Of a stretch of 16,623 nucleotides of DNA, positions 7,108-14,845 are shown in pieces. Each line of letters opens with the position of its first letter. Positions within the stretch are counted from its first letter, which is position 1. The stretch is from positions 1-16,623 of the forward strand of contig JABITQ010000074.1 of NCBI GenBank assembly GCA_018700535.1, given 5' to 3'. The stretch comes from Candidatus Uhrbacteria bacterium (GTDB lineage Bacteria; Patescibacteriota; Patescibacteriia; UBA9934; GWF2-40-263). The notes beneath the pieces are model-generated. The model did no database searches and was not told the origin of the DNA. It saw only the letters and a list, made by a program, of their open reading frames with translations. A program made the translations under genes and the position numbers.

Positions 7108-8475
7108 ATGAAAAAAAATCTTATCCCTACAATCGCACTGGTTGGACGAACAAACGTTGGAAAATCCAGTTTGTTTAACCGTTTGCTTGAACGACCGAAA
7201 GCTATTGTTTCTAGCATTGCGGGCACCACTCGCGATAGAAATGAAGGCGAATGTCTTTGGCGTGGAAAGATCATTCGCATCATCGACACAGGAGGTCTTG
7301 ATGGTGACTTCGAAGATCAGATCGATGAAGATATCGTTAAGCAGTCAGAGATTGCCATGAAGCAAGCTGACCTTGTGTTGTTTGTCGTCGACCTTCACGA
7401 CGGCGCAATGCCGCAAGAACGCGAGCTTGCCAAAAAATTCGTGAAGTTAAAGGCACCTGTCATCCTCGTTGGAAACAAAGCCGACAAGCACGCAGATCGC
7501 CTAAGCATCAACGCACCTGAATGGCAGTTCCCCGGACTCAATGTTCCAATCCCTGTGTCTGCAGCACGAGGAGCTGGAGTCGGAGATCTTCTTGATGTTA
7601 TTTTTGACAAACTTAAATCAACCGGTCACGAACCTGTTGATCCAAAACAGACTCTCGGGACACGTGTTGCTGTTATTGGAAAACCAAACGTTGGAAAGTC
7701 CACATTACTAAACTCTGTTTTGGGAGAAGAACGCTTTATTACAAGCCCAATCGCCCACACAACACGCGAGCCAAATGACACACTTGTGAAACTTGGTGAC
7801 AAGCAATATATTTTTATCGACACGGCCGGAATGCGAAAGAGTGGAAAGGTAAAGAAGGCTGGTGGTCTTGAAGCGGCAGCCGTTCGACGCAACCAACGCG
7901 TCATCAAACACGCAGATGTTTCCCTCCTTGTTGTCGATGCAAACTCTCCAATTGGGACGCAAGAAAAAACACTTGCAGGAGTATTGAAAGACTCTGGATC
8001 GGGTGTGATCGTTGTAGTGAACAAATGGGATCTTGTTGAGGACAAGACCACCAACACAATGAACGAGTACCGCGACTACATGGCGCAGTCATTTCCATTT
8101 TTGCGATGGGTGCCGTTTATCTACGTCTCTGCACTCACAAAACAGCGTGTCAAAAACTTGTTTCCGATCATCGACATGGTTCAAGAAAAGCGTTCAATCA
8201 TCATTGATCAAGAAACACTTGATGACTTTTTAGAAAGAGCCATGCGCCACCACGCACCGAAGCGTGGAAAGGGCGTAAAGCCTCCAAAAGTTCTTGGGCT
8301 CAAGCAGACCAAGTCACAACCTCCGACTTTTCAACTTATTATCAAAGCAAAACGCAGAGATGTTTTGAGTGTCGCCTATGTGCGCTACATCGAAAACCAA
8401 TTGCGTGAAAAATTTGAACTTACTGGAACGCCGATCAAAATGAACGTTCAAATTGCCAGATCTGTCGCAAACTAA
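7108..8475 (+). CDS. der: Ribosome-assembly GTPase Der (EngA)
   Basis: An essential GTPase with two tandem G domains that helps assemble the 50S subunit. The 455-residue length is normal. Domain 1: P-loop GRTNVGKS (13-20), GTTRD (39-43), DTGG (60-63), NKAD (123-126), SAA (151-153). Domain 2: P-loop GKPNVGKS (191-198), HTTREP (217-222), DTAG (238-241), NKWD (305-308). The last 100 residues are the KH-like domain that is specific to Der. All nucleotide-binding motifs are intact. The start is set by the first motif, only 12 residues in. The pth gene starts 1 base after its stop codon, so der leads a tight pth-dprA operon. Confidence 0.97.
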   Translation: MKKNLIPTIALVGRTNVGKSSLFNRLLERPKAIVSSIAGTTRDRNEGECLWRGKIIRIIDTGGLDGDFEDQIDEDIVKQSEIAMKQADLVLFVVDLHDGAMPQERELAKKFVKLKAPVILVGNKADKHADRLSINAPEWQFPGLNVPIPVSAARGAGVGDLLDVIFDKLKSTGHEPVDPKQTLGTRVAVIGKPNVGKSTLLNSVLGEERFITSPIAHTTREPNDTLVKLGDKQYIFIDTAGMRKSGKVKKAGGLEAAAVRRNQRVIKHADVSLLVVDANSPIGTQEKTLAGVLKDSGSGVIVVVNKWDLVEDKTTNTMNEYRDYMAQSFPFLRWVPFIYVSALTKQRVKNLFPIIDMVQEKRSIIIDQETLDDFLERAMRHHAPKRGKGVKPPKVLGLKQTKSQPPTFQLIIKAKRRDVLSVAYVRYIENQLREKFELTGTPIKMNVQIARSVAN

Positions 8476-8476
8476 T

Positions 8477-9010
8477 ATGAAAGCCATCATTGGACTTGGA
8501 AACCCAGGCAAAGAATATGTTCGCACACGCCACAACGTGGGCTTTCTTGTAATGGACCAACTTTCCAAAAATAACAGCGAGGGCTTCCGAAGCAAGAACG
8601 CACTTGAGGCAGAGATTTCAGAAATCGAAATGAAGGGTGAACGAGTCCTACTTGTAAAACCACAAACGTTCATGAACGCAAGTGGACGCACACTTGCAGC
8701 TGTCCTCAGCAAATACCCCGTCACCATCGAAGATGTATTGGTTGTTTATGATGATGCAGATCTATCGTTTGCTGATGTGCGCGTAAAATCAAGCGGATCA
8801 TCTGCTGGACACAGAGGCATGGAATCTATTTTGAACATACTTCCAAAGCGCACCAATGTAACGCGTGTACGTGTTGGTATTGGACGCCCTGCGCATCCAG
8901 ACATCCCTCTTGATAAACATGTGCTTCAAGCTTGGACAGATCAAGAAGAAGAAGCGCTCCCTGGTGTTATTGATCAAACAATCTCTCTCATTTTGAACGA
9001 ATGGCTATGA
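8477..9010 (+). CDS. pth: Peptidyl-tRNA hydrolase
   Basis: Releases peptides from prematurely dropped peptidyl-tRNA in the cytoplasm, recycling tRNA. With ATG at 8477 it has 177 residues, close to the usual 180-200. Visible family motifs: GLGNPGKEY (6-14), catalytic His19 in TRHNVGF, KPQTFMN with Asn67, and the DDAD segment with the catalytic-relay Asp92/93. At the GGHNG position of the E. coli enzyme it reads AGHRG, so the Asn that contacts substrate is replaced by Arg113. A TTG 24 bases upstream is in frame but would overlap der; the ATG one base after the der stop is chosen. It overlaps dprA at its 3' end. Confidence 0.93.
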   Translation: MKAIIGLGNPGKEYVRTRHNVGFLVMDQLSKNNSEGFRSKNALEAEISEIEMKGERVLLVKPQTFMNASGRTLAAVLSKYPVTIEDVLVVYDDADLSFADVRVKSSGSSAGHRGMESILNILPKRTNVTRVRVGIGRPAHPDIPLDKHVLQAWTDQEEEALPGVIDQTISLILNEWL

Positions 9011-10092
9011 TTGACGATCGCGCCTATCTAGTAGCTCTCGCGCGTTTTCCAAAGTTCGGCCCTATCAAGCTCGGGAGGTTGATCCGTAGGTTTCCATCGT
9101 TTGAGCGAATCTTTACTGCGTCTGCGCTTGATCTAATTGAGGCAGGCATAGAATCAAAACTAGCAAATCGTTTTTTACAAGAACGCATTCACATTAACCC
9201 TGAGCAAGAGTGGTCACAGATCATCCGACACGGAATCAGTGTTGTGACCATTAAGGATGAACACTATCCACCACTCTTAAAAGAGATTCACAACCCACCA
9301 CCTCTTCTGTTTTACCGCGGCACACTTCCTGACTGGTCGCAAAAACATATTGGAGTTGTTGGATCACGCAAAGCAACGAGTTATGGCATACGCGCTTGCG
9401 AGGACCTTGTTAGAACACTTGCGCAGCACGGAACCGTTATCGTAAGCGGACTTGCATATGGTATCGATGCGACCGCGCACCAAACAACCATCGAGGCCGA
9501 AGGAGTCACTATTGCTGTACTTGGCTCTGGTATCGATGATGAAAGTATTTATCCAGCTCGTCACCGAGCACTTGTCTCACGTATTATTGCATCCGGTGGA
9601 GTGATCTTGTCAGAGTTTCCAATCGGAACTCCCCCACTCAAACAGCACTTCCCAATTCGAAACCGAATCATTGCGGGGATTTGTCATGGTACACTCGTTG
9701 TTGAAGCAGCGATCAAATCGGGGTCGCTCATCACGGCGCGCTCGGCACTCGATTCAAACAGAGATGTCTACGCAGTTCCCGGCCCCATCTATGAGCCGTT
9801 AAGTGAAGGGCCGAACGAACTCATCAAGCAAGGTGCTGCAGCTGTAACTGTTGCAGCAGATATTCTTGGACACGAGGCTGTGAGCGCAAAGCCTGTTGCA
9901 AAGAGCAACTACAAACCAGCGTCTGAAGATGAAAAAATCCTCTTCGAAGCTTTGTCAAAAACTCCTGTTCACATCGATGAACTCATCCGAAAAACAAAAC
10001 TTGGATCAAGCGTTGTCTCTGCAACACTCACCCTCATCGAGCTAAAAGGCGGCGCCCGACACGAGGGTGGATCGTTCTACTCCAAAACTTGA
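9001..10092 (+). CDS. dprA: DNA-processing protein DprA
   Basis: DprA binds incoming single-stranded DNA during natural transformation and loads RecA. The 363-residue protein has three parts: an N-terminal helical region (about 8-60), a Rossmann-like DNA-binding domain (about 85-290) and a C-terminal winged-helix-like domain (about 305-360). Conserved residues in the core include GSRKATSYG (121-129), SGLAYGID (149-156), AVLGSGID (172-179), SEFPIGT (204-210), HFPIRNRIIAG (216-226) and SGSLITA (240-246). The frame offers ATG at 9001 and 9007; the latter gives a 4-base ATGA overlap with the pth stop. Neither has a Shine-Dalgarno site, so translation is probably coupled to pth. A complete dprA suggests the cell can process imported DNA. 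Confidence 0.95.
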   Translation: MAMIDDRAYLVALARFPKFGPIKLGRLIRRFPSFERIFTASALDLIEAGIESKLANRFLQERIHINPEQEWSQIIRHGISVVTIKDEHYPPLLKEIHNPPPLLFYRGTLPDWSQKHIGVVGSRKATSYGIRACEDLVRTLAQHGTVIVSGLAYGIDATAHQTTIEAEGVTIAVLGSGIDDESIYPARHRALVSRIIASGGVILSEFPIGTPPLKQHFPIRNRIIAGICHGTLVVEAAIKSGSLITARSALDSNRDVYAVPGPIYEPLSEGPNELIKQGAAAVTVAADILGHEAVSAKPVAKSNYKPASEDEKILFEALSKTPVHIDELIRKTKLGSSVVSATLTLIELKGGARHEGGSFYSKT

Positions 10093-10117
10093 CGCCTCTA
10101 CAAAAACCCATTAGTAA
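10089..10117 (+). promoter_or_regulatory. Candidate promoter of topA
   Basis: TTGACG (10089-10094, 5 of 6) overlaps the dprA stop codon. A 17-base spacer leads to TAGTAA (10112-10117, only 3 of 6). Transcription would start near 10124, about 3 bases before the ATG. The -10 is poor, so topA may instead be read through from der. Confidence 0.3.
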
Positions 10118-10126
10118 TGGCTTTAC

Positions 10127-12484
10127 ATGAAAAAACTTTTAATCGTCGAGTCACCGACGAAAGCAAAAACAATTAACAAATTTCTTGGTGGAGACTATCA
10201 AGTCCTTTCTTCATTTGGTCACATTCGCGATTTGCCAAAAAGCAAAATTGGCGTAGACACCGATAACAATTTTGAACCAACCTACACAGTGCCAACCCGT
10301 TCAAAAAAGAATGTAGCGGCGTTGAAAAAAGCTGCTAAAGAAGTAGATGAGATCTACCTAGCGACTGACGAAGACCGCGAGGGAGAAGCGATTGCTTGGC
10401 ATGTTGCAGAGGTTTTAAAGTTAAAGCCTGAAACCACCAAACGCATTACCTTCCACGAGATCACAAAATCCGCTATCGATCACGCTGTTCAAAACCCTCG
10501 TGTGATCGACCAAGATCTTGTAAATGCTCAGCAGGCCCGTCGTATTCTCGACCGTCTTGTGGGATACGAGCTTTCTCCGTTCCTGTGGCAAAAGGTTCGA
10601 CGCGGACTTTCTGCTGGACGAGTGCAGTCTGTTGCCATGCGTCTAGTTGTTGAACGCGAACGTGAACGCATGGCGTTTATTGTCGATGAATACTGGACCA
10701 TCGATGGTGAGTTTGAAAAAGACCTTATTGCATTCCCAGCAAAGCTCACAAAGATCGACGGCAAAAAAATTGAAAAGTTAGATTTAAAAACAGAAGAGGA
10801 AGCAAACAAAATTCATAAAGATCTTGAAGGGACTGAAATTACCGTTGCGTCAGTCGAGCAGAAGCAAGTAAAGAAGGCTCCTCCTCGCCCGTACACAACA
10901 TCAACTCTACAAATTGATGCGAACAACAAGTTGAGTTTCAGTGCCAAGCAAACAATGCGTCTTGCCCAAGAGCTTTACGAGACAGGTCGTATTACTTACA
11001 TGCGTACTGACTCTGTAAACCTTGCAGACAAATTTTTGGACGAAACACAGACGTATCTCAAGGCAACATTTGGAGACAAGTACGCTGAGGGAGTCAAAAA
11101 ATACAAGACAAAGAAAAAGAATGCACAAGAAGCTCATGAAGCTATTCGACCAACAGATGTCACCGTGCATCCTGATACGCTAGAAGGAACTCTTGAACCA
11201 AGACTATTTAAGGTCTATGACCTTATCTGGCGTCGCACAGTAGCCTCCCAGATGCCTTCTGCCGTGCTTGAGCGCACAGGTGTGGACTTGACCACAAAAC
11301 ACTACACATTCCGCGCTAACGGATCGACAATCGATTTTGATGGATTCATGAAGGTGTATCACTCTGCAAAGGAGAAACTTCTCCCATCACTTTCAGAAGG
11401 TGACAAAGTCGACGTAAAGTCCATCACACCAACTCAGCACTTTACCGAGCCTCCTGCTCGTTACTCAGACGCTTCACTTGTGAAAGTACTTGAGGAGCAT
11501 GAGATCGGACGTCCATCTACATATGCCCCAACTATTGGAACGATTATTGATCGAGGGTATGTCGACCGGGATGACAACAAAAAACTATTTCCGACAGACA
11601 TCGCAATGATTGTGAGTGACCTACTTGTGGAGCACTTCAACAACATTGTGGATTACGAATTTACAGCCAAGCTTGAAAAGACTCTCGATGAAGTTGCCGA
11701 GGGGATTGTCGAGTGGGTCCCGATGCTTGAAGCATTTTACCGACCCTTCCACGCAAACCTAGAAGTAAAGTCCAAAGAGCTCGACCGCGAGGACATCATG
11801 CCCGACCGCGAGCTTGGACCCGACCCCGATACAGGAAACCCGATCTATGCACGCTCAGGACGCTTCGGTGGCTTTGTGCAAGTTGGTACATATACAAAAG
11901 AAGATAAAGAAGCTGGCAAACCAAAACCTCACAGTGCCTCACTTCTCAAGGGTATGCACCTTGAAAGCGTGACACTTGAGATGGCGATTACTTGTCTCTC
12001 ATTCCCCCGCCGTGTAGGAACACGCGAGGACGGCACAGAGATTATGGCCGCCATTGGACGCTTTGGTCCGTACCTGAAAGCCGACGAGGTTACTGCATCA
12101 ATCAAAGATCCACATGCACCTGACACCATCGACGAAGCAACAGCTCGTACAATCTTGACTGAGGCAGAAGCGCTCAAGAAAAAGATGGCGACACCAATTG
12201 CTGAGTTTGGCGAAGACCCAAACACCAATGGCGAGATCTTACTCAAGCACGGGCGCTTTGGTCCGTACCTGACAGATGGTGAGACGAACGCATCACTCGG
12301 GAAGACTTTGGCTCCTGAAGATGTTACGCGCGAGCTAGCGATCGAGATCCTTGTGAAGAAACGTTTGAGAGGACCTGGTCGTGGTAGCAAAAAGAAAGCT
12401 ACTAAGAAAAAGGTTGCGAAGAAGAAAGCGACGAAGAAGAAACCTGCTGCTAAAAAGAAGAAAGAAGCGGCGCCAAAAGAATAA
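10127..12484 (+). CDS. topA: DNA topoisomerase I (type IA) with lysine-rich tail
   Basis: Relaxes negatively supercoiled DNA. The 785-residue protein has a TOPRIM domain (IVESPTKAKTI at 6-16, ATDEDREGEAIAWH at 79-92 with the metal-binding DxD triad), the toroidal core with QARRILDRLVGYELSP (136-151) and SAGRVQSVAMR (162-172), and the catalytic Tyr291 in GRITYMRTDS. EIGRPSTYAPTIGTI follows further on. The C-terminus contains TopA_C-type repeats, each marked by a GRFG(G/P) motif (RSGRFGGFV, IGRFGPYL and HGRFGPYL), and has no Cys-type zinc fingers. The final 30 residues are almost entirely Lys/Ala (KKKATKKK type), as in actinobacterial enzymes, and likely aid DNA binding. There is no Shine-Dalgarno site. 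It starts 34 bases after dprA and ends at a strong terminator. Confidence 0.97.
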   Translation: MKKLLIVESPTKAKTINKFLGGDYQVLSSFGHIRDLPKSKIGVDTDNNFEPTYTVPTRSKKNVAALKKAAKEVDEIYLATDEDREGEAIAWHVAEVLKLKPETTKRITFHEITKSAIDHAVQNPRVIDQDLVNAQQARRILDRLVGYELSPFLWQKVRRGLSAGRVQSVAMRLVVERERERMAFIVDEYWTIDGEFEKDLIAFPAKLTKIDGKKIEKLDLKTEEEANKIHKDLEGTEITVASVEQKQVKKAPPRPYTTSTLQIDANNKLSFSAKQTMRLAQELYETGRITYMRTDSVNLADKFLDETQTYLKATFGDKYAEGVKKYKTKKKNAQEAHEAIRPTDVTVHPDTLEGTLEPRLFKVYDLIWRRTVASQMPSAVLERTGVDLTTKHYTFRANGSTIDFDGFMKVYHSAKEKLLPSLSEGDKVDVKSITPTQHFTEPPARYSDASLVKVLEEHEIGRPSTYAPTIGTIIDRGYVDRDDNKKLFPTDIAMIVSDLLVEHFNNIVDYEFTAKLEKTLDEVAEGIVEWVPMLEAFYRPFHANLEVKSKELDREDIMPDRELGPDPDTGNPIYARSGRFGGFVQVGTYTKEDKEAGKPKPHSASLLKGMHLESVTLEMAITCLSFPRRVGTREDGTEIMAAIGRFGPYLKADEVTASIKDPHAPDTIDEATARTILTEAEALKKKMATPIAEFGEDPNTNGEILLKHGRFGPYLTDGETNASLGKTLAPEDVTRELAIEILVKKRLRGPGRGSKKKATKKKVAKKKATKKKPAAKKKKEAAPKE

Positions 12485-12486
12485 CC

Positions 12487-12521
12487 AAAAAGTCCTGACT
12501 TATTTTGTCAGGACTTTTTTT
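12487..12521. terminator. Bidirectional terminator between topA and the convergent unknown gene
   Basis: A 13-bp perfect stem (12487-12499 with 12507-12519) with a 7-base loop. The plus strand ends in seven T and the minus strand in five T. It starts 2 bases after the topA stop and ends 2 bases before the stop of the minus-strand gene, so it fits both. Confidence 0.93.
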
Positions 12522-12522
12522 C

Positions 12523-13179
12523 TTAAGCTGCTTTTTGTGCTGGAGGAGCCGCTGGAGGTTCCGATTTTTTCTCATCTTCTTTCTCAGCTGCTGCCGCAGA
12601 CAAGAGTGCCTCCGCCTGTTTTTTGGTTAACCCTGTATCGGTCAGATTCTTTAACTGCTCATTCTTTTTCTTTGCTCTGGCCGCTTCTTGTTTTTGCTTT
12701 TTAGCTTCGTCTTTATCTTTCTCAGCAAGTGTCTTTTCAGGCTTACCAACAAGCCAACCTCCCACAAACGGAATATGCTTTAGCCAACCTGCATTCTTTT
12801 TGATCATAGCTGTTCCTTTGCTTTCAAGCGCATGAAACAAACTACTAAGCTTGCGTTGTGGTGTATGTGTAATCATCTTCTCTCCCCCCTCCAACAAACG
12901 CAACGCACCATACGCTGCAACGGCTCCAGGCTTGCTTAGCTGACCATTCTCACCATCGATATCACGAACTTCGCGCATTGTTTTCATTTCACCCATCTCT
13001 CTAATCTCTGCAACCTTTTGTGCTCCAGACCTCGCTTTTTCAACAGCACCTGTCAAATCAGTACCATCACCCTTAAGAGCATCTGGTGACAAAAGCCCTT
13101 TCACCTCACTTCGACTCAGAGGTTTTATTTGTGTCGGCTGGGGTCCGCCATCTGGATTTCTTCGTCTATGTTCAGTCAT
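12523..13179 (-). CDS. Uncharacterised basic, charged protein
   Basis: I do not recognise a family. The 218-residue product has no signal peptide and no clear membrane helix. Residues 1-80 are polar and probably flexible. Residues 84-140 hold the most ordered part, with a small amphipathic hydrophobic stretch (WLKHIPFVGGWLVG, 132-145) that could touch a membrane or partner. Residues 150-178 are almost all Lys/Glu/Ala/Gln and look like a single charged helix or coiled coil. Residues 180-200 (LTKKQAEALLSAAA) form another likely helix, and the tail is Pro/Ala-rich. The ATG at 13179 has no strong ribosome-binding site but lies about 15 bases after the transcription start predicted from a good promoter, which supports a real gene. 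It converges on topA and diverges from rel. Confidence 0.7.
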   Translation of the reverse strand: MTEHRRRNPDGGPQPTQIKPLSRSEVKGLLSPDALKGDGTDLTGAVEKARSGAQKVAEIREMGEMKTMREVRDIDGENGQLSKPGAVAAYGALRLLEGGEKMITHTPQRKLSSLFHALESKGTAMIKKNAGWLKHIPFVGGWLVGKPEKTLAEKDKDEAKKQKQEAARAKKKNEQLKNLTDTGLTKKQAEALLSAAAAEKEDEKKSEPPAAPPAQKAA

Positions 13180-13200
13180 ATTTTGATCTTTAATAGTCTA

Positions 13201-13229
13201 AATATAGGCGAAAAGAATGCTGTAGTCAA
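13201..13229 (-). promoter_or_regulatory. Promoter of the unknown gene at 12523-13179
   Basis: On the minus strand TTGACT (13224-13229, 5 of 6), 17-base spacer, TATATT (13201-13206, 5 of 6). Predicted start near 13194, leaving a 15-base leader. Its -35 box lies 12 bases from the -35 box of the divergent rel promoter. Confidence 0.65.
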
Positions 13230-13241
13230 TCTATCCCCATC

Positions 13242-13270
13242 TTTACACAAGGCATCATCGCCGGTATCGT
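13242..13270 (+). promoter_or_regulatory. Promoter of rel
   Basis: TTTACA (13242-13247, 5 of 6), 17-base spacer, TATCGT (13265-13270, 4 of 6). The predicted transcription start near 13277 is 2 bases before the ATG at 13279, so the message would be essentially leaderless. Confidence 0.45.
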
Positions 13271-13278
13271 TAAGCGGT

Positions 13279-14775
13279 ATGGGAGAAGTAATTCGCACAT
13301 TTGAGGAACTTGAAAACCTCATCAAAAACAATTACACCAACCCGGATCTTGATACGCTCCGACGTACGTTTGAGCTTGCAAACAATGCACACGCAGGAGA
13401 CAAACGTTTAACAGGTCACGACTTTATCACACACCCACTTGCGGTTGCGTATCGACTAGCAGAGATGGGCTTGCATTTGAATGTTGTGATCGCTGGACTT
13501 CTGCATGACGTTGTAGAGGACAGTGATGTCACCCTCGATATTCTACAAGAAAAGTTTGGTGATGACGTTGCATCGCTTGTAGGGTCCGTCACAAAACTGA
13601 AGCACTCAATTCGTTACAGAGGACAAGAGCGCTATGCAGAAAACATGCGCAAGATGTTCTTGGCGATGGCGAGTGATGTGCGTGTCGTCTTTATGAAGTT
13701 TGCAGACAGACTACATAATCTTCAGACGCTCTACGGCATGCCCAAGCACAAGCAGCAACGCATTGCTCAAGAGTCGCTTGAAATCTACGCACCGATTGCG
13801 AGTCGTCTTGGGATGAGCGAGATCAAGGGTGAGCTTGAAGACGCTTCTTTTGCCTACCTACTTCCACAAGACTACGAGCGCATGAAAAGCATCATGGACA
13901 TCAAGGTGCGCGAGAAAGGAGCATATGTTAGTCGCATTATTGATAAAACTGAAAAGCTCTTGCAAGAGACAAACGTCGCAGAGTTCCAGGTGCATGGACG
14001 TGTTAAACGTCTGTACAGCCTTCACAAAAAACTCAACCGCTACCAAGGTGACCTCAGCAAAGTGTACGACCTCATTGCTGTCCGAATTATCGTGCAAGAC
14101 GTTGAGGAGTGTTACATCGCCCTCGGACTATTGCACCGATCATGGCGCCCAGTACCAGGCCGTATTAAGGATTATATCGCGCAGCCAAAACCGAACGGCT
14201 ATCAATCTCTCCACACAACCGTCTTTACGGAAAACGGAGAGATCGTCGAGTTTCAAATTCGTACCGTAGAAATGCATGAGCTTGCTGAGTATGGTGTAGC
14301 TGCCCATTGGCGCTACAAGAATGGTGGAAAGCAACTCAAGAACACACGTTGGATGGAAGAGCTTGCGATGATCCAAAAAGAACTTGCGAACAAAAAAGAA
14401 TTCATGGAGCAGCTTGAGATTATGAAGATCGATGTGTTTAAAGATCGCATCTTCGTCTTCACTCCACAAGGTGACGTCATCGACCTCCCAGAAGGCGCCA
14501 CCCCCATCGACTTCGCCTACGCCATCCACACAGAGGTCGGAAACAAATGCACAGCAGCACGCGTCAACGACATCATGCGCAACCTCGACACACCACTAAC
14601 ATCCGGCGACATCGTCGAGATTACAACAGACAAAAACCGCCGAGGCCCAAACCCAGACTGGATGAAATTCGCCAAGACACGCCATGCGCGTATCAAGATC
14701 AAAGATGCAACCAAACACACAGTAAAGGGTTGGTTTGCAGAGGTGCTGAAGGGGCGAGAGAAGGCGAAGAAGTAG
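13279..14775 (+). CDS. rel: RelA/SpoT-type (p)ppGpp synthetase/hydrolase without C-terminal ACT domain
   Basis: Makes and degrades the starvation alarmone (p)ppGpp. From ATG 13279 it has 498 residues. The HD hydrolase domain (about 30-190) is intact: His52 in THPLAVAY, HD at 76-77, ED at 80-81 and FADRLHN (141-147). The synthetase domain (about 225-350) has GRVKRLYSLHKK, YDLIAVRI, KPNGYQSLHTTV and VEFQIRT, then EYGVAAHWRYK. A TGS domain (about 388-450, IFVFTPQGDVIDLPEGATPIDFAY) follows. It ends soon after, lacking the zinc-finger/helical and ACT domains of full-length Rel (about 730 residues). The frame extends 50 codons further upstream, but that stretch contains the promoter and has no Rel-like residues. 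It ends at a terminator that overlaps the next promoter. Confidence 0.93.
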   Translation: MGEVIRTFEELENLIKNNYTNPDLDTLRRTFELANNAHAGDKRLTGHDFITHPLAVAYRLAEMGLHLNVVIAGLLHDVVEDSDVTLDILQEKFGDDVASLVGSVTKLKHSIRYRGQERYAENMRKMFLAMASDVRVVFMKFADRLHNLQTLYGMPKHKQQRIAQESLEIYAPIASRLGMSEIKGELEDASFAYLLPQDYERMKSIMDIKVREKGAYVSRIIDKTEKLLQETNVAEFQVHGRVKRLYSLHKKLNRYQGDLSKVYDLIAVRIIVQDVEECYIALGLLHRSWRPVPGRIKDYIAQPKPNGYQSLHTTVFTENGEIVEFQIRTVEMHELAEYGVAAHWRYKNGGKQLKNTRWMEELAMIQKELANKKEFMEQLEIMKIDVFKDRIFVFTPQGDVIDLPEGATPIDFAYAIHTEVGNKCTAARVNDIMRNLDTPLTSGDIVEITTDKNRRGPNPDWMKFAKTRHARIKIKDATKHTVKGWFAEVLKGREKAKK

Positions 14776-14784
14776 CTATAATCA

Positions 14785-14813
14785 TTGACAACCTAGCAAT
14801 AAATTGCTAGGTT
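14785..14813 (+). promoter_or_regulatory. Promoter of the first tandem membrane gene
   Basis: TTGACA (14785-14790), 17-base spacer, TAGGTT (14808-14813). The -10 is weak on its own, but the same TTGAC, N17, TAGGTT layout and a shared 13-base block (GCTAGGTTGTTTT) precede the second paralogue. It overlaps both arms of the rel terminator. Predicted start near 14820, 26-base leader. Confidence 0.55.
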
Positions 14814-14818
14814 GTTTT
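14788..14818 (+). terminator. Terminator after rel
   Basis: A 13-bp perfect stem (14788-14800 with 14803-14815) with a 2-base loop and four T at its end. It lies 12 bases after the rel stop codon. Its arms hold part of the -35 and the whole -10 of the next gene's promoter. Confidence 0.85.
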
Positions 14819-14845
14819 GTTCCCTTAAAAACCTTGGAGGTTGGG

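Noticed and set aside
7626..8057. Minus-strand open frame of 143 codons opposite der
   Set aside because: It is a mirror of the Der coding sequence, with no family features.
11929..12390. Minus-strand open frame of 153 codons opposite topA
   Set aside because: It is antisense to a well-conserved part of TopA. Open frames like this arise from codon bias.
13129..13278. Fifty extra N-terminal codons for rel
   Set aside because: They cover the promoter region and overlap the start of the divergent gene, and the translated residues do not resemble Rel proteins; ATG 13279 sits just before the conserved part.
14777..14782. Perfect TATAAT just after rel
   Set aside because: No -35 box lies 15-19 bases upstream, and transcription from it would run straight into the terminator at 14788-14818.
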